Shown: positions 8,207 through 14,835 of the stretch, in pieces
Layout of the letters: every line of letters starts with the position of its first letter
How positions within the stretch are numbered: position 1 is the first letter of the stretch
Source of the DNA: Thermoplasmatota archaeon
GTDB lineage: Bacteria > Pseudomonadota > Gammaproteobacteria > Burkholderiales > Thiobacillaceae
Length of the DNA stretch: 25,297 bases
Assembly: GCA_023475455.1 (NCBI GenBank)
Contig: JAMCVR010000077.1
Span: forward strand, 1-25,297
Direction: 5' to 3'
Program-made: the position numbers and the translations under genes
Notes under the pieces: model-generated
The model's input: the letters and a program-made list of their open reading frames with translations, nothing else
Database searches by the model: none
Told to the model about the DNA's origin: nothing

Positions 8207-9703
8207 ATGAACGGGGCAAGACATTTCATTGCGGCCGGCCTGCTGGCCACGCTGGCGTGGCTGTCCGGCCCGGCGCCGGCCGCGGCCTCGCCGATGGCCT
8301 TCGTCGACAGCCAGATCGCCGCGCATCCCGACGAAACCGGCGTGGTCGTGCTGGACACCGGCGAGGCGGCGCTCCTGGCGCGCGCCTGGCTGGCCGATCA
8401 TGCGCAGCGCTCGATCGAGGTGCAGTATTTCATCTGGAGCACCGACAACATCGGCATCCTCGCCGCCGAGGCGCTGCTGCGCGCGGCCGAGCGCGGGGTC
8501 CAGGTGCGCGTCATCGTCGATGACCTGCTGATCGACGCGCCCGACAAGACGCTGCTGGCGCTGGCCAAACATCCCAATGTCGGCATCCGCATCTACAACC
8601 CCAAGCACCGGATCGGCACGCCGTTGCACAAGCGCGTGCTCAACGTCATCACCGACTTCCGCGGCGTCAACCAGCGCATGCACGACAAGACCTTCATCGT
8701 CGACGGCAAGGTCGCGATCACCGGCGGCCGCAACATGGCGGACGAGTATTTCGACTACGACCAGGACTACACCTTCCGCGACCGCGACGCGCTGCTGCTG
8801 GGCGAGGCGGCGCAGGCGATGCGGGCGAATTTCGACGCCTTCTGGGCCAGCAAGCTCGCCGTTCCGGTGGAGTCGCTCTACGACGGCTGGGGCCTGATGC
8901 AGAAGCACGTCAAGGTCGGCGACGCCGAGGTGCAGCAGGTGTACCGCGAGCTGCACGCCTATGCCGACAAGCCGGAAAATTTCGCGCCCGAAGTGCGCGC
9001 CGCCATCGACGCCACGCCCGCGTCATTCGAGCGCCTGGCGCGCGAGATGGCGTGGGGCCGGGTCGAGTTCATCCACGACGCGCCCGGCAAGAACGGCCGC
9101 CGCTGGAGCCTGGGCGGCGGCGGCCAGAGCACGGCGGCGCTGGCGAAGCTGGTGGCCGATGCACGTGTATCCATCGTGATCCAGTCGCCCTACCTGGTGA
9201 TGTCGGACAACGCCAAGGCGCTGTTCAAGGCGGCCGTCGCGCGCGGGGTCAAGGTGCGCATCCTCACCAACTCGCTCGCCTCCACCGACAACCTGCAGGC
9301 CTTCTCCGGCTACCGCAGCCAGCGCAGGCAGCTGCTGAAAATGGGCCTCGACATCCGCGAATACAAACCCGACCCGGCCAACCGCGCCATGCTGATGTCG
9401 CGCGCCAACCCGCCCGCCGTGCCGCCGGTGTTCGCGCTGCACGCCAAGAGCATGGTGGTGGACGGCAGGATCGCCTGCATCGGCACCTTCAACTTCGACC
9501 CGCGTTCGGAAAACCTCAACACCGAGGTCGGCGTGATCGCGCACCATCCGGGGCTGGCGAAGCAGTTGCAAGGCCTGATCGAAGCCGACATGCGGCCGGA
9601 AAACAGCTGGAGCGCCGCCGACGAACCCGACCAGTACGTGCCGCTGACCCGGCGCGGCCGGGTGCGGCTGTGGCAGCTCTTGCCGCTGAAGCCGCTGCTG
9701 TGA
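8207..9703 (+). CDS. Phospholipase D family protein, ClsC-like cardiolipin synthase candidate
   Basis: A 498-residue protein with an N-terminal hydrophobic signal or anchor (about 8-28) and two HKD motifs. HDKTFIVDG has H159, K161 and D166, and HAKSMVVDG has H412, K414 and D419; each is followed by the usual Gly-Asn/Phe-rich segment (TGGRNMADEYF and GTFNFDPRSENLNTE). Two HKDs form one phosphatidyl-transfer active site working through a phosphohistidine. Length and the exported N-terminus fit ClsC-like enzymes, which make cardiolipin from two phospholipids at the membrane. Phospholipase or nuclease activity of a related subgroup cannot be excluded. A GGGA-type ribosome site precedes the ATG at 8207. 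It is the intact copy, since the one at 7681 is truncated. Confidence 0.85.
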   Translation: MNGARHFIAAGLLATLAWLSGPAPAAASPMAFVDSQIAAHPDETGVVVLDTGEAALLARAWLADHAQRSIEVQYFIWSTDNIGILAAEALLRAAERGVQVRVIVDDLLIDAPDKTLLALAKHPNVGIRIYNPKHRIGTPLHKRVLNVITDFRGVNQRMHDKTFIVDGKVAITGGRNMADEYFDYDQDYTFRDRDALLLGEAAQAMRANFDAFWASKLAVPVESLYDGWGLMQKHVKVGDAEVQQVYRELHAYADKPENFAPEVRAAIDATPASFERLAREMAWGRVEFIHDAPGKNGRRWSLGGGGQSTAALAKLVADARVSIVIQSPYLVMSDNAKALFKAAVARGVKVRILTNSLASTDNLQAFSGYRSQRRQLLKMGLDIREYKPDPANRAMLMSRANPPAVPPVFALHAKSMVVDGRIACIGTFNFDPRSENLNTEVGVIAHHPGLAKQLQGLIEADMRPENSWSAADEPDQYVPLTRRGRVRLWQLLPLKPLL

Positions 9704-9916
9704 TCCGGGATGTTGACGGATCGGCGGCTTGCGCTCAGGCTGTAGAGGCCAGACAACAGCGGCTTTCGCCCGCCCTGCGAACTCGCGCACCAGCCGTAGG
9801 GTGGGTGAAACCCACGCGGTGCGGCGGCGGGTCGGGCACGGACGGTTGGCGAAGGTGCGTAACGGTGGGTATAAATGAATCTCCCCTTGGGTGTAGTGCC
9901 ATGAGAGCCTGAATCC
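9704..9916. other. Spacer before the adenylate cyclase gene
   Basis: This 213-base gap holds a GTGGGT-gaa-ACCCAC hairpin (9801-9815) within a GTAGGGTGGGTGAAACCCACGC-type element that resembles small dispersed repeats seen in many proteobacteria. It also holds the candidate cyclase promoter. No ORF in it looks real. Confidence 0.5.
9846..9875 (+). promoter_or_regulatory. Candidate sigma-70 promoter of the adenylate cyclase gene
   Basis: TTGGCG (9846-9851) and TATAAA (9870-9875) are separated by 18 bases and lie about 40 bases before the start codon at 9917. This is the best-matching hexamer pair I noticed in the window. Confidence 0.5.
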
Positions 9917-11641
9917 ATGCGACTTCCGATCAGCCTGAAAATCTTCAGCATCACCATGGCGCTGCTGGCGCTGATGGTGGTCGTCACCTGGCTGTCGGTG
10001 CTCAACTTCCGCCAGCTCAACAACCAGGTGCGCGCGCTCTCCGATTACTACCTGCCGCTGCAGCAGCAGGTGGCCAGCGTGGAAATCCTCATCCGCCAGC
10101 AGATGGTGCACATGGAGCGGGTGCTGGCCGGTATGGAGGCGGCGCGTCCCGATCCTGAATTCCTCGCCCGCGAATCGAACGGCTTCGACATGCGCGGCGT
10201 CAACGCCGACCAGATCGTCGATTCCTCGCTGCGCATGCTGGCCGAAGCCGAAGCCGAAAAGGACATCGAGCTCGACCGCGTCACCCTCGCCGTGCTGGGC
10301 AGGCAGCTGCCCGCGATCCAGACCGCGCGCCAGCATTTTCACGCCACCTTCCGCCAGTTCCAGATCGAGGCGGAGGAGGGCAACCCGCGTTCGGAAAAGC
10401 TCGTGCGCGAGGCGCTGCTGCGCGAGAAGGACACCGTCGACGTCGAGATCGGCAAGGCCATCGACCTGCTCAACAAGCTGACCCAGGACACCGCCATCCA
10501 GGCCAAGGCGGAGGAGGCGCGCGCCACCACGCTCAACTGGATCGTCACCGCGATCGCCACCGCGCTCGGGCTGATCTTCGCCGCCCTCGTCACGCGCTCG
10601 CTGGTCGACCCCGTCAAGCGCCTGCTGGGCGGCACGCGCGCGGTCGAGGCGGGCGACCTCGACGTGGAAATCCTGGTGCGCACCCACGACGAGCTGGCCA
10701 CGCTCGCCACCTCGTTCAACCACATGGTGGTCGGGCTGCGCGAGAAGGAGCGCATCCGCGAGACCTTCGGCCGGTACGTCGACCCGCGCATCGTGAAGAG
10801 CCTGCTGGAAAACCGCATCGCGGCGGACAAGGGCGAGCGCCAGGTGATGACCGTGTTCTTCTCCGATCTCGAAGGCTTCACCCGCCTGTGCGAAGGCCTC
10901 ACCCCGGACGCCGCGGTGCGCTTCCTCAACCGCTACTTCTCGATGATGGCCGAGGTGATCCGCGGCCAGCAGGGCATCGTCGACAAGTACATCGGCGACT
11001 CGGTGATGGCCTTCTGGGGACCGCCCTTCACCGACCCCGCCGACCACGCGCGGCTCGGCTGCACCGCCGCGCTCGAACAGATGGCCAAAATGGAAGCCTT
11101 CCGCGCCGGCCTGGCCGAGCTCTTCGGCGTCCGCCACGGCCTGCCCGAGGTCAATGTGCGCATGGGCATCGCCAGCGGCGAGGTCACCGTCGGCAACATC
11201 GGCTCCGAAACCTCGCGCGGCTACACCGTCATCGGCGACACCGTGAACCTCGCCTCGCGCCTGGAGCAGGCCAACAAGTTCTATGGCACGCGCATCCTGG
11301 TCAGCGAAGCAACGCGCAATCTCGCGGGCGACACGCTCGCCTTCCGCGAAATCGACAGCCTGCGGGTGGCCGGGAAGCTGGAGCCGGTCAGGGTATACGA
11401 ACTGCTGGGGGTTTCAACCGAATTGAGCGAAAGCGACCAGCGGCGGGTGCGGGCCTTTGAGGCCGGGCTGGCGCACTATCGTGCGCAGGATTGGGATGCG
11501 GCCGAAGCGGCGTTCCGCGAATGCCTCAACATCGCGCCGGAGGATCGCCCCGGCCAGGTCATGCTGGCGCGAATTGCGGCGTTCCGGCAGACGCCGCCTG
11601 AGGCAGGGTGGGACGGAGTGTGGGTGGCGCTGAGTAAATAA
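9917..11641 (+). CDS. Membrane-bound class III adenylate cyclase with HAMP domain
   Basis: A 574-residue protein. Transmembrane segments lie at about 8-29 and 206-226, with a mostly helical periplasmic sensor of about 175 residues between them. A HAMP linker (about 226-280) leads into a class III cyclase domain (about 305-460). Metal aspartates sit in FFSDLEGF (D317) and KYIGDSVMAFWG (D361). K357 and D441 (in GDTVNLASRLE) are the pair that selects adenine, so cAMP rather than cGMP is the expected product. N444 and R448 match the transition-state residues. The C-terminal ~75 residues look like a TPR-type helical hairpin. All key residues are present, so it should be active. The sensor part matches no family I recognise; the signal is unknown. 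The TAA stop lies inside a hairpin shared with the convergent antitoxin remnant. Confidence 0.9.
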   Translation: MRLPISLKIFSITMALLALMVVVTWLSVLNFRQLNNQVRALSDYYLPLQQQVASVEILIRQQMVHMERVLAGMEAARPDPEFLARESNGFDMRGVNADQIVDSSLRMLAEAEAEKDIELDRVTLAVLGRQLPAIQTARQHFHATFRQFQIEAEEGNPRSEKLVREALLREKDTVDVEIGKAIDLLNKLTQDTAIQAKAEEARATTLNWIVTAIATALGLIFAALVTRSLVDPVKRLLGGTRAVEAGDLDVEILVRTHDELATLATSFNHMVVGLREKERIRETFGRYVDPRIVKSLLENRIAADKGERQVMTVFFSDLEGFTRLCEGLTPDAAVRFLNRYFSMMAEVIRGQQGIVDKYIGDSVMAFWGPPFTDPADHARLGCTAALEQMAKMEAFRAGLAELFGVRHGLPEVNVRMGIASGEVTVGNIGSETSRGYTVIGDTVNLASRLEQANKFYGTRILVSEATRNLAGDTLAFREIDSLRVAGKLEPVRVYELLGVSTELSESDQRRVRAFEAGLAHYRAQDWDAAEAAFRECLNIAPEDRPGQVMLARIAAFRQTPPEAGWDGVWVALSK

Positions 11642-11658
11642 GCGGCGTCGGCCGCTTA
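11639..11658. terminator. Hairpin holding both convergent stop codons
   Basis: TAAGCGGC-gtcg-GCCGCTTA is a perfect 8-base-pair stem. Its left arm begins with the TAA of the adenylate cyclase gene and its right arm ends with the complement of the TAA of the antitoxin remnant. It has no T-run on either strand, so if it ends transcription it does so weakly or in both directions. Confidence 0.5.
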
Positions 11659-11881
11659 GGCGCTCTCGCCGGGAGGCTCGGCCATGCCTTCCTCGATGGA
11701 GGCGCGCATGCCGGGAACGGACGGCAAAGGCAGCGTCTCCCGAATCGTCTGCCAATCCTCGGCGGCCAGCAGCACGACACTTGTGCGCCTGCCGGTGATA
11801 TCAACCGGCAGGCGCGATTCGGCCGTCCGGTCGATGAGGCGATGGAGATTCGCGCGCCTCGCTTGCCGTGAGTGAGGTCAT
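11656..11881 (-). pseudogene. Phd/YefM-type antitoxin, frameshifted
   Basis: Read from the ATG at 11881, the protein starts MTSLTASEAR and then leaves frame. Two bases later in register, the sequence continues as NLHRLIDRTAESRLPVDITG, then a stretch ending AAEDWQTIRETL, which is the standard YefM/Phd antitoxin fold, and ends about 30 codons later at TAA (11658-11656). The break lies in a GCGCGCG run where a 2-base loss (GC slippage) explains the shift; restoring it gives a normal 75-residue antitoxin. No toxin gene follows, because the next sequence is the convergent cyclase gene. It is an orphan, broken antitoxin, unless the frameshift is a sequencing error. Confidence 0.75.
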
Positions 11882-11939
11882 CCGGGGCTCCTGAAGGTTT
11901 CAACGTGCGAAAAACGTACGCATTGTCAATAATTATGTC

Positions 11940-12452
11940 TTGGGTGGACTTCTCCATGGCGCAGTGGGTGTCGCGGCCGTGTTCTTGCCACCCAATGTAC
12001 TCGTGGCCGCCGTCGCGGGACGTTCCCCGGACAACAATTTCAACTTGTACGCAGCTCCGCAATCCTGTGTGAGGCGCGGAGCAGATTTCATGAAGACGCT
12101 GCCCGCGGGCGTAAAAAGCGTTCCTCTCGTGATGCTTGTTAACGAGGGGACGGCCGCGGGTTCGGAAATTGTGGCTGGCGCGCTGCAAGATTACAAACGA
12201 GCCGTCATTGTCGGCACCCGTATCTTTGGGGGCGCGTCGATCCAGACTGTCTTTCCTGTGGCAAACGGTGCCGCGCTAAAGCTGACCACCGCTCGCTGGG
12301 TTACCCCAAATAAAAGAAGCGTGCAAAACACCGGGCTCGCTCCGGATGTGGTGAGCCAAGCTCGCGCAATTGACCGGGTCGGTTCGGGTCCAAGGGGTCA
12401 GCCTCGAGCTTTTTTCATTGTCCGAAAAACCGGGGCGCTCAGATTGAACTGA
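11940..12452 (+). pseudogene. C-terminal fragment of an S41 (CtpA-type) protease
   Basis: From GGLLHGAVGVAAVFLPP onward the frame follows the S41 catalytic core: PLVMLVNEGTAAGSEIV, GALQDYKRAVIVGTR, ANGAALKLTTARWVTPN and NTGLAPDVV. The N-terminal region, PDZ domain and signal peptide are absent, and upstream bases (11882-11935) show no in-frame continuation. In active members the core reads SASASE and FGKG; here they are TAAGSE and FGGA. The expected nucleophile serine is replaced and the general-base lysine is glycine. The fragment is therefore both truncated and catalytically dead. Its composition is less GC-rich than its neighbours. I read it as a remnant, not a gene. Confidence 0.8.
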
Positions 12453-12514
12453 CACGGGTATCTCGGATACGCTAATCAGCGTAAAGGCGGTAGGGTGACT
12501 GGCACCTTGCCGAT

Positions 12515-12862
12515 GTGCCGGGCTCGGGATGCCGGCTCAGTTATGGCAGGTCGCTGGTGTGTTACGAGTTCTTTTGCGAAAAGTTCGAAACGCAGGGTTG
12601 GACTCAGCTCCGGCAACTGTCTCGTGCGCTCAAAACACTCTACGCCAATGCCTTTGCTGGACGGCATATGCTTGCAGTCGAAGACATCGGCAGAATTACC
12701 GCAAACAAGCTGAACATCATTTATGGCCGGCTGGAAAACGTGAGGGAGATGGCGAACGCGGCGCTGCGACGACCCCTCAGCGAGAAATTGGACATGCAAT
12801 CGACCCGCAGCCCGGTCGATCACCCCGGGGTAGCTCAGACCACGGTTTCTCGTACGGGGTGA
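12515..12862 (+). CDS. Hypothetical protein or remnant, unrecognised
   Basis: A frame of about 115 codons whose first ~15 residues look random, while the stretch from YEFFCEKFETQGWTQL to RRPLSEKLDM has protein-like composition with amphipathic helices and few shadow-type Arg/Pro runs. No family is recognised and there is no good ribosome site at the start. It follows the S41 remnant in the same less GC-rich stretch, so it may be another gene fragment. An antisense frame (12476-12880) has no protein-like features. Coding status is uncertain. Confidence 0.35.
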   Translation: MPGSGCRLSYGRSLVCYEFFCEKFETQGWTQLRQLSRALKTLYANAFAGRHMLAVEDIGRITANKLNIIYGRLENVREMANAALRRPLSEKLDMQSTRSPVDHPGVAQTTVSRTG

Positions 12863-12892
12863 CTTGCAACTCGAACACAAGGTGACGGCAAG

Positions 12893-13219
12893 ATGGGCCG
12901 ATCCACGAACGCCGTACTGTTATCCGCCCTCGTGCTGCCCGGCGCCGGGCAGCTCCACCCGAAACGCTTTCGGCGCGGCATCGCCATGGCCGCGATCAGC
13001 CTGGCTTGCCTGCGGGGCTTCGTGGATAGGGCAATGCAGCAGGCTTCGACGGTCATCGAGAAGCTGGAGTCCGAAGCGCGCTCGCTCGATGCAGGCCAAC
13101 TTTCGGACCTGGCCACGCAGACGGTAAACAGTTCAGGCAGTACTGTCGCCACGGTTGCCACACGGGTACTGGCCGGCTGTTGGGTGGTTGGTTTAGCCCG
13201 CTCCGCCACTGATGCATGA
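12893..13219 (+). CDS. Small inner-membrane protein
   Basis: A 108-residue protein. The first third (AVLLSALVLPGAGQLHPKRF) resembles the start of a family of small bacterial membrane proteins with a Pro-Gly-X-Gly-Gln turn after the first hydrophobic helix. A second hydrophobic segment (GIAMAAISLACLRGFV) follows, then a charged helical stretch and a third short hydrophobic helix (TRVLAGCWVVGLA). AAGGTGA lies about 7 bases before the ATG at 12893. No function is known to me. It sits upstream of the ribbon-helix-helix-like gene on the same strand. Confidence 0.6.
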   Translation: MGRSTNAVLLSALVLPGAGQLHPKRFRRGIAMAAISLACLRGFVDRAMQQASTVIEKLESEARSLDAGQLSDLATQTVNSSGSTVATVATRVLAGCWVVGLARSATDA

Positions 13220-13315
13220 GACTAGGCGACTTGCACGCAGCGCGGCTGCATGGCTTATGCTGTCGTCTGTTCCGCGCCCGAGCCGATGGCGCGTCGTGGC
13301 AATCCAGGAAACCCC

Positions 13316-13585
13316 ATGAAGAAAACCGATCTGTACAGGAACGAAGGCCTGAAAATCAATGACCAGATGAAACAGGCCGCCACGCCGGACCGTTTTGGCA
13401 GTGCGGCCAGCGCGGCGGTATCGCGCCGCGGCCAGCGCAAGCTGGAACAGGCGCTGGGCCTGGTCGCGTTTGCGGTCAAACTCGATGGCGATCTGGTGAA
13501 GCGGATTCATGCCCTGGCGGAGGCGCGCCAGACGGGCATCAATGAAACCGTTGCGGCCTTGCTCGTCAAGGGTTTGGCCGCCTGA
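13316..13585 (+). CDS. Small ribbon-helix-helix-like protein
   Basis: An 89-residue protein starting MKKTDLYRNEGLKINDQMKQ, with AGGAA about 7 bases upstream. An upstream start at 13250 only adds unconserved residues. The C-terminal ~35 residues, from FAVKLDGDLVKRI to NETVAALLVKGL, read as one beta strand followed by two helices split by a short turn, the layout of a MetJ/Arc ribbon-helix-helix DNA-binding unit. The N-terminal half is basic and may be disordered. The call is structural; the target is unknown. It lies 38 bases before the NYN-domain gene and may be co-transcribed with it. A decayed paralogue occurs near 19378-19500. Confidence 0.6.
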   Translation: MKKTDLYRNEGLKINDQMKQAATPDRFGSAASAAVSRRGQRKLEQALGLVAFAVKLDGDLVKRIHALAEARQTGINETVAALLVKGLAA

Positions 13586-13623
13586 ACCCGAAATCGGGAC
13601 CGATTACCCACGGGGAGAACACG

Positions 13624-14688
13624 ATGGCCACACCGGACACACACAACATTGCCGTGTTTTGCGATTTTGAAAACGTGGCCATCGGCTTGAAAGAGGGCAA
13701 TTACCCGGATTTCAGGATTCGCCCGGTTCTTGAACGGCTGCTGCTCAAGGGCAGCATCGTGGTGAAGAAGGCTTATTGCGACTGGGACCGCTACAAGGAA
13801 TACAAGCGGGACATGCATGAGGCGGCGTTCGAACTGATCGAGATTCCGCATGTGCGGCAGTCGGGCAAGAACTCGGCGGATATCCGCATGGTGGTGGATG
13901 CGCTCGACCTCTGCTACACCAAGTCGCACATCGATACCTTCGTGATCCTCAGCGGGGATTCGGATTTTTCGCCGCTGATTTCCAAGCTCAAGGAAAACGG
14001 CAAAAGCGTGATCGGAATCGGCGTGCGCGGCTCGGCGTCGTCGTTGCTGATCGGCAACTGCGACGAGTTCATTTTTTATGAAGACCTGGTGCACATAAAA
14101 GCACCGCCAAAAGCTCCCGCCAGAAAACCGGCCGCGGCTGCCCAGCCTGCGAAAGACACGGACGGCGGCGCGGCAAAGACGGCGAGCCCGGCCCGGCGGC
14201 GAGCCCGGCCGGCGACGGAAAAATCAGTGGCGGGTGACGAAGGCCGGGCCGCGGGCAAGGTCGAGCCGAGCGCCGAGGACAGGAAAAACCAGGCGATCGA
14301 GCTCGTGGTGCGCACGGTGGATCAACTGGTGGCGGAGCGCGGCGGAGAAGGTTCCATTTCGGCGTCGCTGATCAAGAGCACCATCAAGCGAATCCGCCCG
14401 GGTTTCAGCGAGTCGGAATACGGCTACAGCGCATTTGGAAAGATCCTGGACGATGCGCATAAAAAAGGCGCATTGGTGGTGGACAAGAAAGAGGGGGCGC
14501 GGTCATTGTCAGCCTGCCTCCCTCCAGGACCTGAAAGGCAAACCCGGGATGGCTCCGATCCCCTTAACGGCCTGCCGGTGGCATCGAGAGTTCAGCGCCG
14601 GCCGATTGCTTCATCTCGGCGCCTTTCGTGCTCACGAGGATGGCAGAGGTCTGGCATGAACACATCCGCCTACCCGATCGGGGGCTGA
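13624..14688 (+). CDS. NYN-domain (PIN-like) putative RNase with OST-HTH/LOTUS domain, probable 3' frameshift
   Basis: Residues 8-155 form a NYN domain of the LabA/DUF88 type. FCDFENVAIG (D14, E16), GKNSADIRMVVDALD (D86, D92) and LSGDSDFSPL (D112, D114) supply the acidic metal-binding cluster expected of a PIN-like nuclease. A Pro/Ala/Lys-rich linker (about 158-230) leads to an OST-HTH-like winged helix (about 235-300: SLIKSTIKRIRPGFSES, then SAFGKILDDAHKKGALVV) that binds RNA in relatives. After VVDKKEG the residues become random. Adding one G to the five-G run at 14493-14497 restores GGAVIVSLPPSRT and a stop at 14534, a more natural end. Hence the last ~60 residues are probably an artefact or a recent mutation. 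GGAGA precedes the ATG. Substrate RNA is unknown. Confidence 0.8.
   Translation: MATPDTHNIAVFCDFENVAIGLKEGNYPDFRIRPVLERLLLKGSIVVKKAYCDWDRYKEYKRDMHEAAFELIEIPHVRQSGKNSADIRMVVDALDLCYTKSHIDTFVILSGDSDFSPLISKLKENGKSVIGIGVRGSASSLLIGNCDEFIFYEDLVHIKAPPKAPARKPAAAAQPAKDTDGGAAKTASPARRRARPATEKSVAGDEGRAAGKVEPSAEDRKNQAIELVVRTVDQLVAERGGEGSISASLIKSTIKRIRPGFSESEYGYSAFGKILDDAHKKGALVVDKKEGARSLSACLPPGPERQTRDGSDPLNGLPVASRVQRRPIASSRRLSCSRGWQRSGMNTSAYPIGG
14570..14640 (-). pseudogene. 3' fragment related to the exported protein gene at 18752-19102
   Basis: The bases around 14576-14632 closely match the 3' end of the small exported-protein gene (about 18776-18832), including a minus-strand reading STKGAEMKQSAGAEL against NTKGAEMKQSADAEL. 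Outside this ~60-base block the likeness ends, and there is no start codon context or signal peptide. It sits just past the presumed natural stop of the NYN gene. It is a decayed partial copy in the same orientation as the full gene. Confidence 0.65.
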
Positions 14689-14835
14689 GGGGCGGCTTCC
14701 TCAAATTCGATCGGGCCTGAAGCGAAGGCCGCAAGATCCGCCCGGGTCGCAATCACTCGCGCCAAAGTAGGGTGATTCGTGGGGAACCCTCAGCGCCTTG
14801 CCCGACTCTTCTTTTGTATTCTTCCGGGCGACCCG

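Larger units (their letters stand above)
7341..8396. repeat. Exact tandem duplication, period 526 bp, GCCG microhomology
   Basis: Bases 7341-7870 and 7867-8396 are identical, so the copies overlap by GCCG at the junction. The unit contains the first 57 codons of the barrel protein gene, the whole divergent promoter region and the first ~63 codons of the phospholipase D gene. The barrel gene is intact on the left and the phospholipase D gene on the right, with a truncated stub of each between them. A 4-base junction identity is what microhomology-mediated tandem duplication leaves, although an assembly join cannot be excluded. Confidence 0.97.

Noticed and set aside
9797..9820. GTAGGGTGGGT-type palindrome considered as a mobile REP element
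   Set aside because: Only one copy with this form is visible, so a repeat family cannot be shown from this window; kept only as a hairpin note.
9023..11137. 704-codon minus-strand ORF
   Set aside because: It is the His/Arg/Val-rich antisense shadow of the phospholipase D and adenylate cyclase genes.
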